This document shows, piece by piece, positions 26,074 through 33,767 of a DNA stretch of 64,000 nt; position 1 is the stretch's first letter, and each line of letters opens with the position of its first letter. A program made the translations under genes and the position numbers. The stretch is taken from positions 51,713 through 115,712 of the forward strand of contig NZ_AMQY01000001.1 of the NCBI RefSeq assembly GCF_000334215.1, in the 5' to 3' direction. The notes under the pieces were generated by a model. It had not been told where the DNA came from. It saw nothing but the letters and a program-made list of their open reading frames with translations, and made no database searches. Source of the DNA: Vreelandella jeotgali Hwa. GTDB taxonomy: Bacteria; Pseudomonadota; Gammaproteobacteria; Pseudomonadales; Halomonadaceae.

Positions 26074-27040
26074 TGAACTGGTCTAATTGTATCGGACACC
26101 CTGATAAGCCTTATAGTGAAGGCAATGAGAGGTGTTCATGACCAAGAAGACTCGACGTCGGTATTCCGACGAATTCAAGGCTGAGGCGGTCAACATGGTT
26201 CGGGGAGAGGGCTACGCCATCTCCGAGGCTGCCAGGCGGCTAGATATCGATCGCAGCCTGCTGGATCGCTGGTGTCGCCAGCAACGTGACCGGGAGGTCA
26301 AGGACATCCACGATCAGAAGCGTGGTAGCTACGGGAGCCGTCGAATGGCCAATGAACTCCATCGCAGAGGTCACGCAGTCGGTCGTTATCAGGGGCGTAG
26401 CCTGATGCAGGAAGCCGATATCGCCTGCCGACAGCGTCGCCGCTACCGGCATACGACGGACAGCGACCACGCCTTGCCAGTAGCTCCCAACCTGCTCAGA
26501 CGGCAATTCACGGTGCCTGAGCCCAATCAGGCGTGGGTGGCCGACATCACCGCCATCTGGACCCTGGAAGGCTGGTTGTACTTGGCGGCCGTGCTGGACC
26601 TCTATGACCGGCAGGTTATCGGCTGGGCCATGGCCGACCACATGAAGGCGTCACCAACCCTGGACGCTCTGGAGATGGCCTTTGGCCGCCGGCGCCTTCT
26701 CGAGGAGGGCTCCATCACTCGGTTCGCGGCAGCCAGTACGCATCACATGCGTATCGCGAACGACTGGTTCAGCAAGGGTTCCTGGCCTCCATGAGCCGCA
26801 AGGGGAACTGCTGGGAAAATGCGGTCATGGAGCGCTTCTTCGGCTCTCTTATGAGCGAATGGTTGGATGGGCAACGGTACGGGACCCGCCAGTCAGCGAG
26901 ACGCGACGTCGTGACCTATATCGAAATGGAGTACAACAGCTGCCGGCTGCACTCAACTCTTGGCTACCAAACGCCAAGGGAAATCGAAAAAATCGCCGAA
27001 GCAGCTTAATAAAAGTGTCCACTACGACTTGACCAGAACA
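26074..27040 (+). mobile_element. Decayed IS3-family element (967 bp)
   Basis: The terminal repeats are TGAACTGGTCTAATTGTA on the left and TGTTCTGGTCAAGTCGTA on the right (read inward), with TG...CA ends and the GGACAC block conserved in both. The element is shorter than the 1.2-1.4 kb usual for IS3 because the middle is deleted. I see no target duplication. It sits against IS481 fragments on both sides. Confidence 0.75.
26132..27009 (+). pseudogene. IS3-family transposase, internally deleted and frameshifted
   Basis: The frame starts as OrfA (RRYSDEFKAEAVNMVRGEGY, helix-turn-helix) and jumps near residue 53 straight into the OrfB core (KRGSYGSRRM, then NQAWVADITAIWT), so the end of OrfA and start of OrfB are missing. 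Near 26720 the frame breaks; the conserved end (MSRKGNCWENAVMERFF, then NSCRLHSTLGY) continues in another frame from about 26791. Both lesions imply an inactive gene. Confidence 0.85.
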
Positions 27041-27043
27041 TCC

Positions 27044-27150
27044 TGTCCACTACTTCCCGGGACCATACAGATATTTAGTCCTGTGGTGTAGTGGTCCATG
27101 TTATGAACCATTGTCTGAGGGGGATCCATGGCTCAAGTGCGTGACCACCG
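27044..27150 (+). mobile_element. Abutted 3' and 5' ends of IS481-type elements
   Basis: Bases 27044-27069 encode the transposase ending VHYFPGPY and the terminal repeat. After two bases (GA), bases from 27072 match the opposite end of the same element family, including the leader (GTGGTGTAGTGGTCCATG) and the first codons (MAQVR from 27128). The similarity stops near 27150. The end-to-end arrangement looks like a tandem-copy or circle junction. Confidence 0.65.
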
Positions 27151-27154
27151 CGGG

Positions 27155-27783
27155 CACCCAACGCCGACGTACAGCAGCGCAAGCGCCGCGTGCAGCAACT
27201 TTGCGAAGATAAGCTCGCCTGGCTGATGATGCAGTTCAACCTGGTGGCGGTGGTCGACAACCGCCTGCCCACGGCGGGCACCGACGGCGATGCGGCCTTT
27301 CTCAACGCGGACTTCATGGCCTCACGCAACGGCGACGATCGGCGCTTTATCCTCGCTCACGAGGTTTGGCACTGCGCGCTGGGCCACCATCGCCGCCAGT
27401 TGAGACGAGAGCCGGAGCGCTGGAACCACGCCTGCTACTACGAGGTCAACGCGCAGCTGAAGGGCATGCTGGGCCACTGCCCCAGGGAGGCGCTGTATAA
27501 AGCCGGCTTTGTGGGGCAACCCGCCGAGCAGATTTATCCCCGGCTGGCGGCTCGCACGCCGCCCCGACGGCGCACCCGCTCAGGATCACCCCGCCAACTA
27601 CTGGACGTGCACGACCTAACCAGCGTGCTGAGCGACGGCGGCAGCGACATCCGCCCGGTGTTTGACGCCCTGAAAGCCACGCCACCCAGCGTGCTGGTGG
27701 CTTTCACCAACGGCTACATCGCCGCCCCGGAAAATTCACTGGGCTACCCGATGCTCTTGTGTTTGAGCGAGCGCGGCCGGTGA
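27155..27783 (+). pseudogene. DUF2201-type metallopeptidase-like protein, 5'-truncated and internally deleted
   Basis: The open frame (best start GTG at 27190, 197 residues) contains HEVWHCALGHH, an HExxH zinc site, within an N-terminal peptidase-like domain. The family usually continues with a linker and a VWA-like C-terminal domain; here only a short piece of that end remains (DIRPVFDALKATPPSVLVAFTNG). In-frame codons run upstream to about 27155, where the IS481 fragment begins, so the true N-terminus was lost to the insertion. The MoxR-type ATPase gene that normally accompanies this family is not seen. Family assignment rests on the zinc motif and overall pattern. Confidence 0.5.
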
Positions 27784-27862
27784 ACTGGGGCACCGGGATA
27801 GCCGTTTTATATAATGGAATTCAACATGGTGTATGGCCCTCAGCCAGCGAGGGATTTTCGCG

Positions 27863-29143
27863 CTAACGCGGTTCAGGGGGTTGCGGTTGCGGCGCCAGCC
27901 GTTCCCGTGTCTGTTCCTGTGAACGTGACCGAGCGGCCAGGATGTTCTCGACAAAGCCGGAGTCTGACACGGCATCGGAGATTTGCCCGCCTATTCCCTC
28001 TCGGGATAATCCGATGCTGTTGAGTTTATCTTCCAGCATGGCGCCGGATTCCTCTACCACCAGAGTCAGCCACTGTTCTTCGCCCAGATGATCGGCGCGA
28101 CTGCCCTGCTGAAAAGCCACGTTCAGGATAATAGGGAATAACAACTCCTGCAGCCACGGCGTAATATCCGGGGGTGCCGACGATGCCTGATTTTCTGCCG
28201 CTGACAGGCGCCCTTTCAATTCGGAGAGTTCCCCGGATAGCGCTTCCTGCTTTTCCCGTTCAGCCGCTGCCGCGCTTTCCTGTTCGTTTGGGTCAGGCAA
28301 TACATTGGGGGCCATTCCCAGTGATTGAATAAGAGATTGCGCCTTGCTGGATAGGACTGTCTTTCGCATACCGAGATTATCGCCCGCTACCTTGTCCCCC
28401 AGTTGCTCTATTAAATCCGACACACTTTTAGCACTGGCAGGACGCACGTATTCTTTTTGAGGCTCCGGCTGCTGCATTTGTTCTTTGCGATGCTGCACGG
28501 CGATGTAGCGAGAAACACGAGGACTGCGTTCGGACATGGGCTTGGCGCGTTCATCGAAATACTTGTGGCCCACGTCATCGAAGAATCGCTGCTGTAGCTT
28601 ATGGTAAAACAGCTTTCTCTGGCAGCACAGATTGGTGAGTGCCCAATTCCCCTCTCGTTCCCCGTTGGGTTTTGGGGTAAACCAGAAATGCAGGTGGGGG
28701 TATTTCTCGTCCAGATGCGTTAGTCGAAAATGCGGGATCATCTCAAAGTCGGACATGAGTTGACGAACCCATTTCGTCGTGTCCTCGATGAATTGATCCA
28801 ACTCCTGCTGTGGGCAATCCGTTGTTTTTTTGGCGTGGCTCACTATTACCGTGCCAATCGCCAGTGCGTCTTTCCGCAGAGAGCGATAAACCGGCTTGCT
28901 GCCACGCAGATGGTAATTTTTGGCTTCCTCCATTTCCTTGACGATCCACTGCTGCAATTCTTTGGGCTTATCAACCGGCGAATCGAGTCTATCTACACGG
29001 ATATTCGGGGATTGATCCAAATGGGAGATGTGCGTCGGCTCGCGCAAGCCCTCAGCCAGGATGGAGCCGAGGGTTCCACGTTTAACCTTCTGGCCTCGGG
29101 GGAAGCCCTGGATGCGCATGAACTGGTAGGTCGGCTTGGCCAT
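27863..29143 (-). CDS. MobV/Pre-like plasmid mobilisation relaxase
   Basis: This 426-residue protein begins TYQFMRIQ, like the SYxVxRxQ motif of MobV relaxases. It contains HLDEKYPHLHFWFTP, which matches the metal-binding DExxPHxH motif of that family (near residue 142). Such enzymes nick plasmid oriT and pilot the strand during mobilisation. The C-terminal half is a charged helical region, possibly coiled coil (about 280-320). The frame is intact. With the repeats and AT-rich gene to its right it looks like part of an integrated mobilisable plasmid; no replication or conjugation gene is visible. Confidence 0.65.
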   Translation of the reverse strand: MAKPTYQFMRIQGFPRGQKVKRGTLGSILAEGLREPTHISHLDQSPNIRVDRLDSPVDKPKELQQWIVKEMEEAKNYHLRGSKPVYRSLRKDALAIGTVIVSHAKKTTDCPQQELDQFIEDTTKWVRQLMSDFEMIPHFRLTHLDEKYPHLHFWFTPKPNGEREGNWALTNLCCQRKLFYHKLQQRFFDDVGHKYFDERAKPMSERSPRVSRYIAVQHRKEQMQQPEPQKEYVRPASAKSVSDLIEQLGDKVAGDNLGMRKTVLSSKAQSLIQSLGMAPNVLPDPNEQESAAAAEREKQEALSGELSELKGRLSAAENQASSAPPDITPWLQELLFPIILNVAFQQGSRADHLGEEQWLTLVVEESGAMLEDKLNSIGLSREGIGGQISDAVSDSGFVENILAARSRSQEQTRERLAPQPQPPEPR

Positions 29144-29574
29144 GTGGTCGGCTCCTGGTGGGTGTTTGTCTCCCCAAAATTTGGGTATTGCTCAGAGTTG
29201 GAGATAGCCGGAGTTGGGATAAGCCCTGATACAGAATAGGTCTATAGATTTTTTAGCTACATCTATACCGTGCCAAAATTGATATATCCAACCAGCCAGT
29301 CCCTATTGTAGGCGGAAAAAGCCGCTGGCGGCCACTGGTTGCCGCACGGCAACCAAGCTGGGCAGCTGGGCATCCGTGCCGGGCTATGTGTCGCACGGGC
29401 GACACAGGCTGTTGGCAGGCACGTTTTGGCTGAGCGGCGCGTGTGCGCGGCGTGCGGTCGGGCTGATGCCCTGGGTGCCATGCGGGGCGATTAGAGTCTG
29501 CTGGCAGCGTAAAGCGGCGGCATGAGAGCGTCTGGCATGCAGAGTAGCCAGCGTTCAATAGGTGACTTCGGGAT

Positions 29575-29607
29575 GGATGCGGGGTGGATGCGGGGTGGAT
29601 GCGGGGT
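29575..29607. repeat. Three tandem 11-bp units
   Basis: GGATGCGGGGT occurs three times head to tail. Variants of the same word (GGATGCGGGAT, GGGTGCGGGGT) recur at 29650-29670. The clustered short direct repeats resemble plasmid iterons. Confidence 0.8.
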
Positions 29608-29712
29608 ATATGCTGGGTGCCATAGTCAGATGCAGGGTATTTGCGGAGTGGATGCGGGATGGGTGCGGGGTATATGATGGGTGCCATAGTCAGATGCAGG
29701 GTATTTGCGGGG
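29600..29712. repeat. 49-bp direct repeat, two copies at 64-bp spacing
   Basis: The copies at 29600-29648 and 29664-29712 share TGCGGGGTATATG, TGGGTGCCATAGTCAGATGC and AGGGTATTTGCGG, with only one or two differences. A third shorter piece lies near 29835. Confidence 0.85.
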
Positions 29713-29920
29713 CAGGGCTATCGCAGATGGCGTAAGCGTGTCTGAATGTCCTGGTCAAACATTGCTAAGTACTTGATGTTTGGTTGACGCAAAAAACTCA
29801 GCAAGCTCTAATTTTTTAACTACGATAGCCCTGTTTGCGGGGTGCCATAGTCGATTTCCTTATTCTGATAGGTTAAAAGCAAGAGGGAATGATACTTTAA
29901 TTGCATTTAGGGAGTTAAGG

Positions 29921-30457
29921 ATGACGGGTGGAAAAAACAATATCACACTAGAAATATACAGAAATCGTAACGATATAGCTCATATTATAGAATCTGGGGA
30001 AGCTGTCACTGTTACTGATATTAAAAAATGGGTGAAAGATAATGGCTTCGCTGAAGCTAGAGATAGAAATCATTTTAGTGACATATTAAAATCTATTTTC
30101 CCGGAATATGTTGTAGGTGGCAGATGGAACCCAGTGAGATCTATTGTGGAGTCACAAGCCAATGCAGAAGAAACGCCCGATGATCCAGCTAAAAAACCTA
30201 TGCTAAGTGCGAAAGCACCTCCTGATAAAAAACCAGCAAGGAAAGAGGAGAAAAAGGAGGATGACGACAAGGTTATTCGTGTATTGGAAGATGGCACAGA
30301 AATTGGCGAAAAGGCATTGGAGTTTTTTGATAGAAGAACGATAATGGAGAGTAGCGAATTGACTTTGCATGCCTTCTTTATGAGGAAGGTAAGAGCCAAA
30401 AAGTATATGAGAAAGAAAGCCGAAGAAAATGACCAGAGACAGGGCAATCGCACGTAA
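29921..30457 (+). CDS. AT-rich plasmid-type gene of unknown function
   Basis: The 178-residue product starts at an ATG preceded by GGGAGTTAAGG. The first 70 residues look globular and helical (DIAHIIESGEAVTVTDIKKW, then FSDILKSIFPEYVVGGRW). A lysine- and proline-rich linker (about 90-120) and a basic C-terminus follow. Base composition and codon use (AT-rich third positions) differ strongly from the rest of the window, which points to foreign origin. The frame extends upstream to 29780 but without a ribosome site. I do not recognise the family; a DNA-binding or plasmid-maintenance role is a guess from position and charge. Confidence 0.6.
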   Translation: MTGGKNNITLEIYRNRNDIAHIIESGEAVTVTDIKKWVKDNGFAEARDRNHFSDILKSIFPEYVVGGRWNPVRSIVESQANAEETPDDPAKKPMLSAKAPPDKKPARKEEKKEDDDKVIRVLEDGTEIGEKALEFFDRRTIMESSELTLHAFFMRKVRAKKYMRKKAEENDQRQGNRT

Positions 30458-30664
30458 ATAACGTTTCTCATTTAACTGAGCTTAAATAGCAAAATTGATC
30501 GATAGCTGACCAACTTACATGAGTTTAGCTATCGATTTTTCTATTCTATTCCGAAAACTGATTGGTCAGTGCAGGGTAAGGCGTTCAACCGCTGACCTAA
30601 TTGATAACTGCTCTAGTTATTCGATAGCCCTACGAGCAAAGCGGAAACTCTTAAGGAGCATAAT

Positions 30665-30682
30665 TGTCGGGTCCCGTGTGAT
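30665..30682. mobile_element. 18-base terminal-repeat scar of the IS481 type
   Basis: TGTCGGGTCCCGTGTGAT is identical to the left end of the intact IS481 element at 5896. The sequence beyond it is unrelated, so only the tip of an element remains. Confidence 0.6.
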
Positions 30683-30690
30683 CCCTGAAT

Positions 30691-30879
30691 TCAACCAATA
30701 AGCGCAGCACCTGCGGTATCCAGGGCTCCTGAGTATTCCCCCAGGAACACCTGCGCCGGTGTCCGATAGCCGAGCCGTTTGCGAGAGCGATCATTCAGCT
30801 TCCTGACCACTTTGCGAAGCTCGGTATCGGTGACCTGTCGGAAGTCAGTTCCCTTGCAGGCCGTGTCAAAACACGGCTT
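30691..30879 (-). pseudogene. IS30-family transposase, C-terminal fragment
   Basis: The minus-strand frame encodes KGTDFRQVTDTELRKVV and LNDRSRKRLGYRTPAQVF, the characteristic end of IS30-family transposases. The rest of the gene is missing at the boundary with the IS481 copy that begins at 30883, which suggests insertion of that element into the IS30 gene or a recombination between them. Confidence 0.8.
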
Positions 30880-31827
30880 AGGTGTATGGTCCCGGGAAGT
30901 AGTGGACAGGGTTTTCATGAAACCTCTCGGGTTCATCCTGCCAGCGTTCAAGAATAAAACCAACGGGCGTTTTGCCCTTTAGCGCTCGTAATGGACGAGC
31001 GCTGTTATAGGCCCAAAGGTAGTCTGCCAGGTGTGCGCTCAGCTCTTCCAGCGTTGCGTAATGAAGGCTTCGAATCGTTGCTTCCTTGACCGTGTGATTC
31101 ATTCGCTCGACTTGCCCGTTGGTCAAGGGGTGAAACGGCTGTGTCAGACGATGTTCAATGCCATATCGATGGCATATCACATCGAACCTGTGGGGGTTGT
31201 AGGCTTCTGTTCCAGGGCGTTTGGCGAACTGTGCGCCATTATCCGTCAACACGGTATGAACCCGGTACGGCAGTTGCAGCACGGTATCTTCGAGGAATTT
31301 GGCTGCCTGCTCACGCTGTGCCTTACGATACAGCCGGGCATGAACAAACTTTGACGTGCGATCAACGGCTACGAACAGGTATGCCTTGCCTTCTCCGGTG
31401 CGTACTTCGCAGATGTCTATATGCAGGTAACCGATCGGATAGCGCTTGAAGGATGACGCTTTCGTTTTTTCCTCCCGAGAACGCGGTAGCTAGCTGATGC
31501 CGTGGCGTTGATACAGCCGATGCAGGCTTGAGCGCCTCAGGTGAGGCATAAAGCGCTGTAACGCAAAGAGGCAGTCATCAAGAGGAAGCAGAGTGGTTCG
31601 CCAAAAGGCAACAGCAGCTGCCTCCTCGATGCCTGATAGCGACGTGGATGCTGGCTCTTTGGGGCCCATGCACTCATCCTCGACAAACGCACGGCGCCGC
31701 CATTTGCGGACTGTTTTCGGGTTGAGGCTGTACGCCGACTCAGTTCCGCGACCGAAGCTGACGATCGCTGTATGTCTTCTCGGATGGCGTGCATGGTCTT
31801 GGCACGTTGATGACGTACTTGAGCCAT
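30878..31827 (-). pseudogene. IS481-family transposase with several frame breaks
   Basis: The gene starts at 31827 (MAQVRHQRAKTMHAI), shifts frame after about 30 residues into LNPKTVRKWRRRAFVEDE and LLPLDDCLFALQ, and meets a stop at 31490 where AGCT is doubled. It then continues in a third frame through LHIDICEVRTGEGKAYLF, VLTDNGAQF and NGQVERMNHTVKEA, which carry the catalytic acids. The frame ends on a stop codon outside the terminal repeat. At least two frame lesions make it non-functional. Confidence 0.85.
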
Positions 31828-31883
31828 AGATCCTCCTCGGACAATGGTTCATACCATGGACCACTACACCACGGGACTAACCA
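30883..31883 (-). mobile_element. Decayed IS481-family element, second type (about 1.0 kb)
   Basis: The ends TGTATGGTCCCGGGAAGTAGTGG and TGGTTAGTCCCGTGGTGTAGTGG (read inward) are clearly related. The element differs in sequence from the intact IS481 at 5896. No target duplication is seen. Fragments of the same element type occur at 25928 and 27044-27150. Confidence 0.8.
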
Positions 31884-31960
31884 CCAATGTCGGCACAAAA
31901 GATGTGCCTGCCAGAATGCTGCCGGGTTGGGCTGCATGTCCATGACTAACTGCGATAGCA

Positions 31961-31996
31961 CTGATAATCCGAAGGTCATCGGTTCAAAACCGGTCT
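31961..31996 (+). other. tRNA 3'-half-like sequence (possible attachment-site scar)
   Basis: CTGATAATCCGAAGGTC followed by ATCGG-TTCAAAA-CCGGT looks like an anticodon-loop end, variable loop and T-arm (5-bp stem, 7-base loop starting TTCAAAA). The upstream half does not fold to match and no acceptor stem or CCA is present, so it is not a working tRNA. Many mobile elements integrate at such sites. Confidence 0.4.
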
Positions 31997-32157
31997 TATC
32001 TATAATACCTATCGCATCCAGAGCCGAGCCAACATTCTATCCATCACAACTTGAACCCCAATTTTGTAGCAAAAAGCTGCGGGGGCATATCAGGGGGCAT
32101 AAACAAAAATATCCCCGCAAAAAATATTTAAAAACAAATATTTAAAGGCACAATTAG

Positions 32158-32682
32158 TTGGACGCCGCCACCTGCGTGGCGATGAGCCAGGCAACGGACC
32201 TGATGCTGGACTTGAAGACCGGCTACCTGGTCGGTGCGACCCCGCGCAAGCAGCAGCTGGGCCAGTTCATGGGCGCCTGGCTGGGCCCCATCATCGTGAT
32301 CGTTCTGATTTTCATGCTGCACAAGGCCTTTGGCCTCGGGGGCACGGAGTTTCCCGCGCCCCAGGGCCAGGCGCTGGCTTCCATGGTAGAGGGCATCACC
32401 GGCGGCGACGTGCCGGCTGCCAAGTACATCGCCGGGGCGATGCTGGGCGGCCTGCTTTCATTGCTGCAGACGGGCCTGGGTATCACCGTTGGTCTGGGCT
32501 TTTATCTGCCCTTCAGCATTGTACTCACCTACTCGGTGGGCACGCTGATCCGCGAGATTGTGGACCGCACCAAAGGTCAGGCGTGGGCAGAAAATAAAGG
32601 TATTCCGATTGCCGCAGGTCTCATCGTCGGCGAAGCCCTGGTCGGCGTGGGCAACGCCGTTTACGTTATTGCATCAGCCTGA
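32158..32682 (+). pseudogene. OPT-family oligopeptide transporter, C-terminal fragment
   Basis: The frame encodes the last about 174 residues of a large membrane transporter of the OPT family: DLKTGYLVGATPRKQQLGQF, several hydrophobic helices and ENKGIPIAAGLIVGEALVG. Full-length members have 550-700 residues. The N-terminal two thirds are missing and the sequence before 32158 is mobile-element DNA, so the island probably truncated this gene. It was likely co-transcribed with the next gene, 14 bases downstream. Confidence 0.8.
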
Positions 32683-32696
32683 GAAGGAAGAGACAG

Positions 32697-33254
32697 ATGA
32701 AACATGCAGCCTTTATGTTGGTGATTCTCGCCTTTCTGGGCGGTGCCTTCCTGGCCTCGCTGGACGAAAACGACGTCAACTGGTGGCTTTTCATACCCAC
32801 CATGATCGTCGGCTTTGTCAGCGCCTTTGTATATATCAGGGAATCCAACCGGGACGCCATCCATAGCGACACGCTGACCAACAACCAGCAGATCATGAGC
32901 GCAGCGCTGCACAACATAGTGACCCATCTGGACGAACTGGAAGGACGGAAGGACAGGATCCCCACCTATGACATGCGTTTCGAGATTGATCGGCTGTTTC
33001 GGGAAGACCTGATGCAGTTTGCCGATGCGCGCAACAGCATGAAGCACCTTTTCGGCATTCAAGGCTTTGCCGACATCATGAGCTCCTTTGCCGCCGGCGA
33101 GCGCTATATCAACCGCATCTGGTCGGCCTCCACCGATGGCTATGTGGATGAAGTGCTGCTGTACGTATCCAGGGCCAACGATCAGTTCAAACACGCTCGG
33201 GACATATTCGACGCGGCGCAGGAACGGCACAGCCGTACGGCCTCGGCGACTTAA
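32697..33254 (+). CDS. Small membrane protein of unknown function
   Basis: The 185-residue product has two N-terminal membrane helices (about 4-22 and 29-47) followed by a soluble, mostly helical domain rich in charged residues. AGGAAGAG lies upstream of the ATG. It follows the truncated OPT transporter gene closely, so a link to that transporter is possible. I do not recognise a named family. Confidence 0.75.
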   Translation: MKHAAFMLVILAFLGGAFLASLDENDVNWWLFIPTMIVGFVSAFVYIRESNRDAIHSDTLTNNQQIMSAALHNIVTHLDELEGRKDRIPTYDMRFEIDRLFREDLMQFADARNSMKHLFGIQGFADIMSSFAAGERYINRIWSASTDGYVDEVLLYVSRANDQFKHARDIFDAAQERHSRTASAT

Positions 33255-33256
33255 AG

Positions 33257-33730
33257 CTACTCGTAGCGGCGTCCCTGATGCTTCAGCCAGCCGCCCGGAT
33301 GGTTGCCGCGCGGATCGCGGTGGGTCCAGTGCAGCACGCCGCCCTTCTCATTCCAGGCGTATTCGCCGTAAAACGATACGGTGTCCCCGGCTTCCAGCTC
33401 GCTGATTCGCGGGGCCAGGTCGATATTATGCGCCACCAGCAGGGTTTGTCCGCTGGCCAGGCGCAGAATAAACCGCTGGTGGCGGCTGCCCTCCAAATCA
33501 TCTTCCAGTAGCGCTACCACCTCGCCGCTACCGCTAATCTGCTGCTGATGGTGGCGCCGCTGGTAAGCAGGGTGAGAATCGCCGGGATGGGCGTCATCGG
33601 CCCGCTGTTCGTCAGCGGCGGGCGCCGGCGCGGTATCGCTTTTGAGTCGCGACAGCAGCGACGGGCTGTATTGCGCCATGCCGGCGACAATAACCGCCAG
33701 CAGCAGCCCCCATACGCCCGCTCTTTTCAT
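33257..33730 (-). CDS. DUF3465 family protein, exported or membrane-anchored
   Basis: The 157-residue protein has an N-terminal hydrophobic segment (about 6-24) that may be a signal or anchor, then a His/Gln-rich linker. The conserved domain has GSGEVVALLEDD, GSRHQRFILRL, TLLVAHNIDLAPRI and the ending HWTHRDPRGNHPGGWLKHQG. The domain pattern fits DUF3465 as I recall it; its function is unknown. Confidence 0.65.
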   Translation of the reverse strand: MKRAGVWGLLLAVIVAGMAQYSPSLLSRLKSDTAPAPAADEQRADDAHPGDSHPAYQRRHHQQQISGSGEVVALLEDDLEGSRHQRFILRLASGQTLLVAHNIDLAPRISELEAGDTVSFYGEYAWNEKGGVLHWTHRDPRGNHPGGWLKHQGRRYE

Positions 33731-33767
33731 GCCGCCCGCTCGCTCACTGCGGGGCCGAAACCGTTGA

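Larger units (their letters stand above)
29144..29920. other. Possible oriT/origin region of the mobilisable segment
   Basis: This 777-base non-coding stretch between the relaxase gene and the AT-rich gene contains a three-fold 11-bp tandem repeat and a 49-bp direct repeat at 64-bp spacing. A further partial repeat (TTGCGGGGTGCCATAGTC) lies near 29835. Near the relaxase start are two GAGTTGG direct repeats (about 29196-29219). In MobV systems oriT lies just upstream of mob, so the first 150 bases are the best candidate. Confidence 0.45.

Noticed and set aside
29575..29712. Repeat cluster considered as a CRISPR array
   Set aside because: The units are tandem or only twice repeated, with no uniform spacers and no cas gene, so it fits iterons better.
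31925..32005. Functional tRNA gene around the T-arm-like sequence
   Set aside because: The anticodon stem and acceptor stem cannot form and no CCA follows; only a 3'-half-like remnant is supported.
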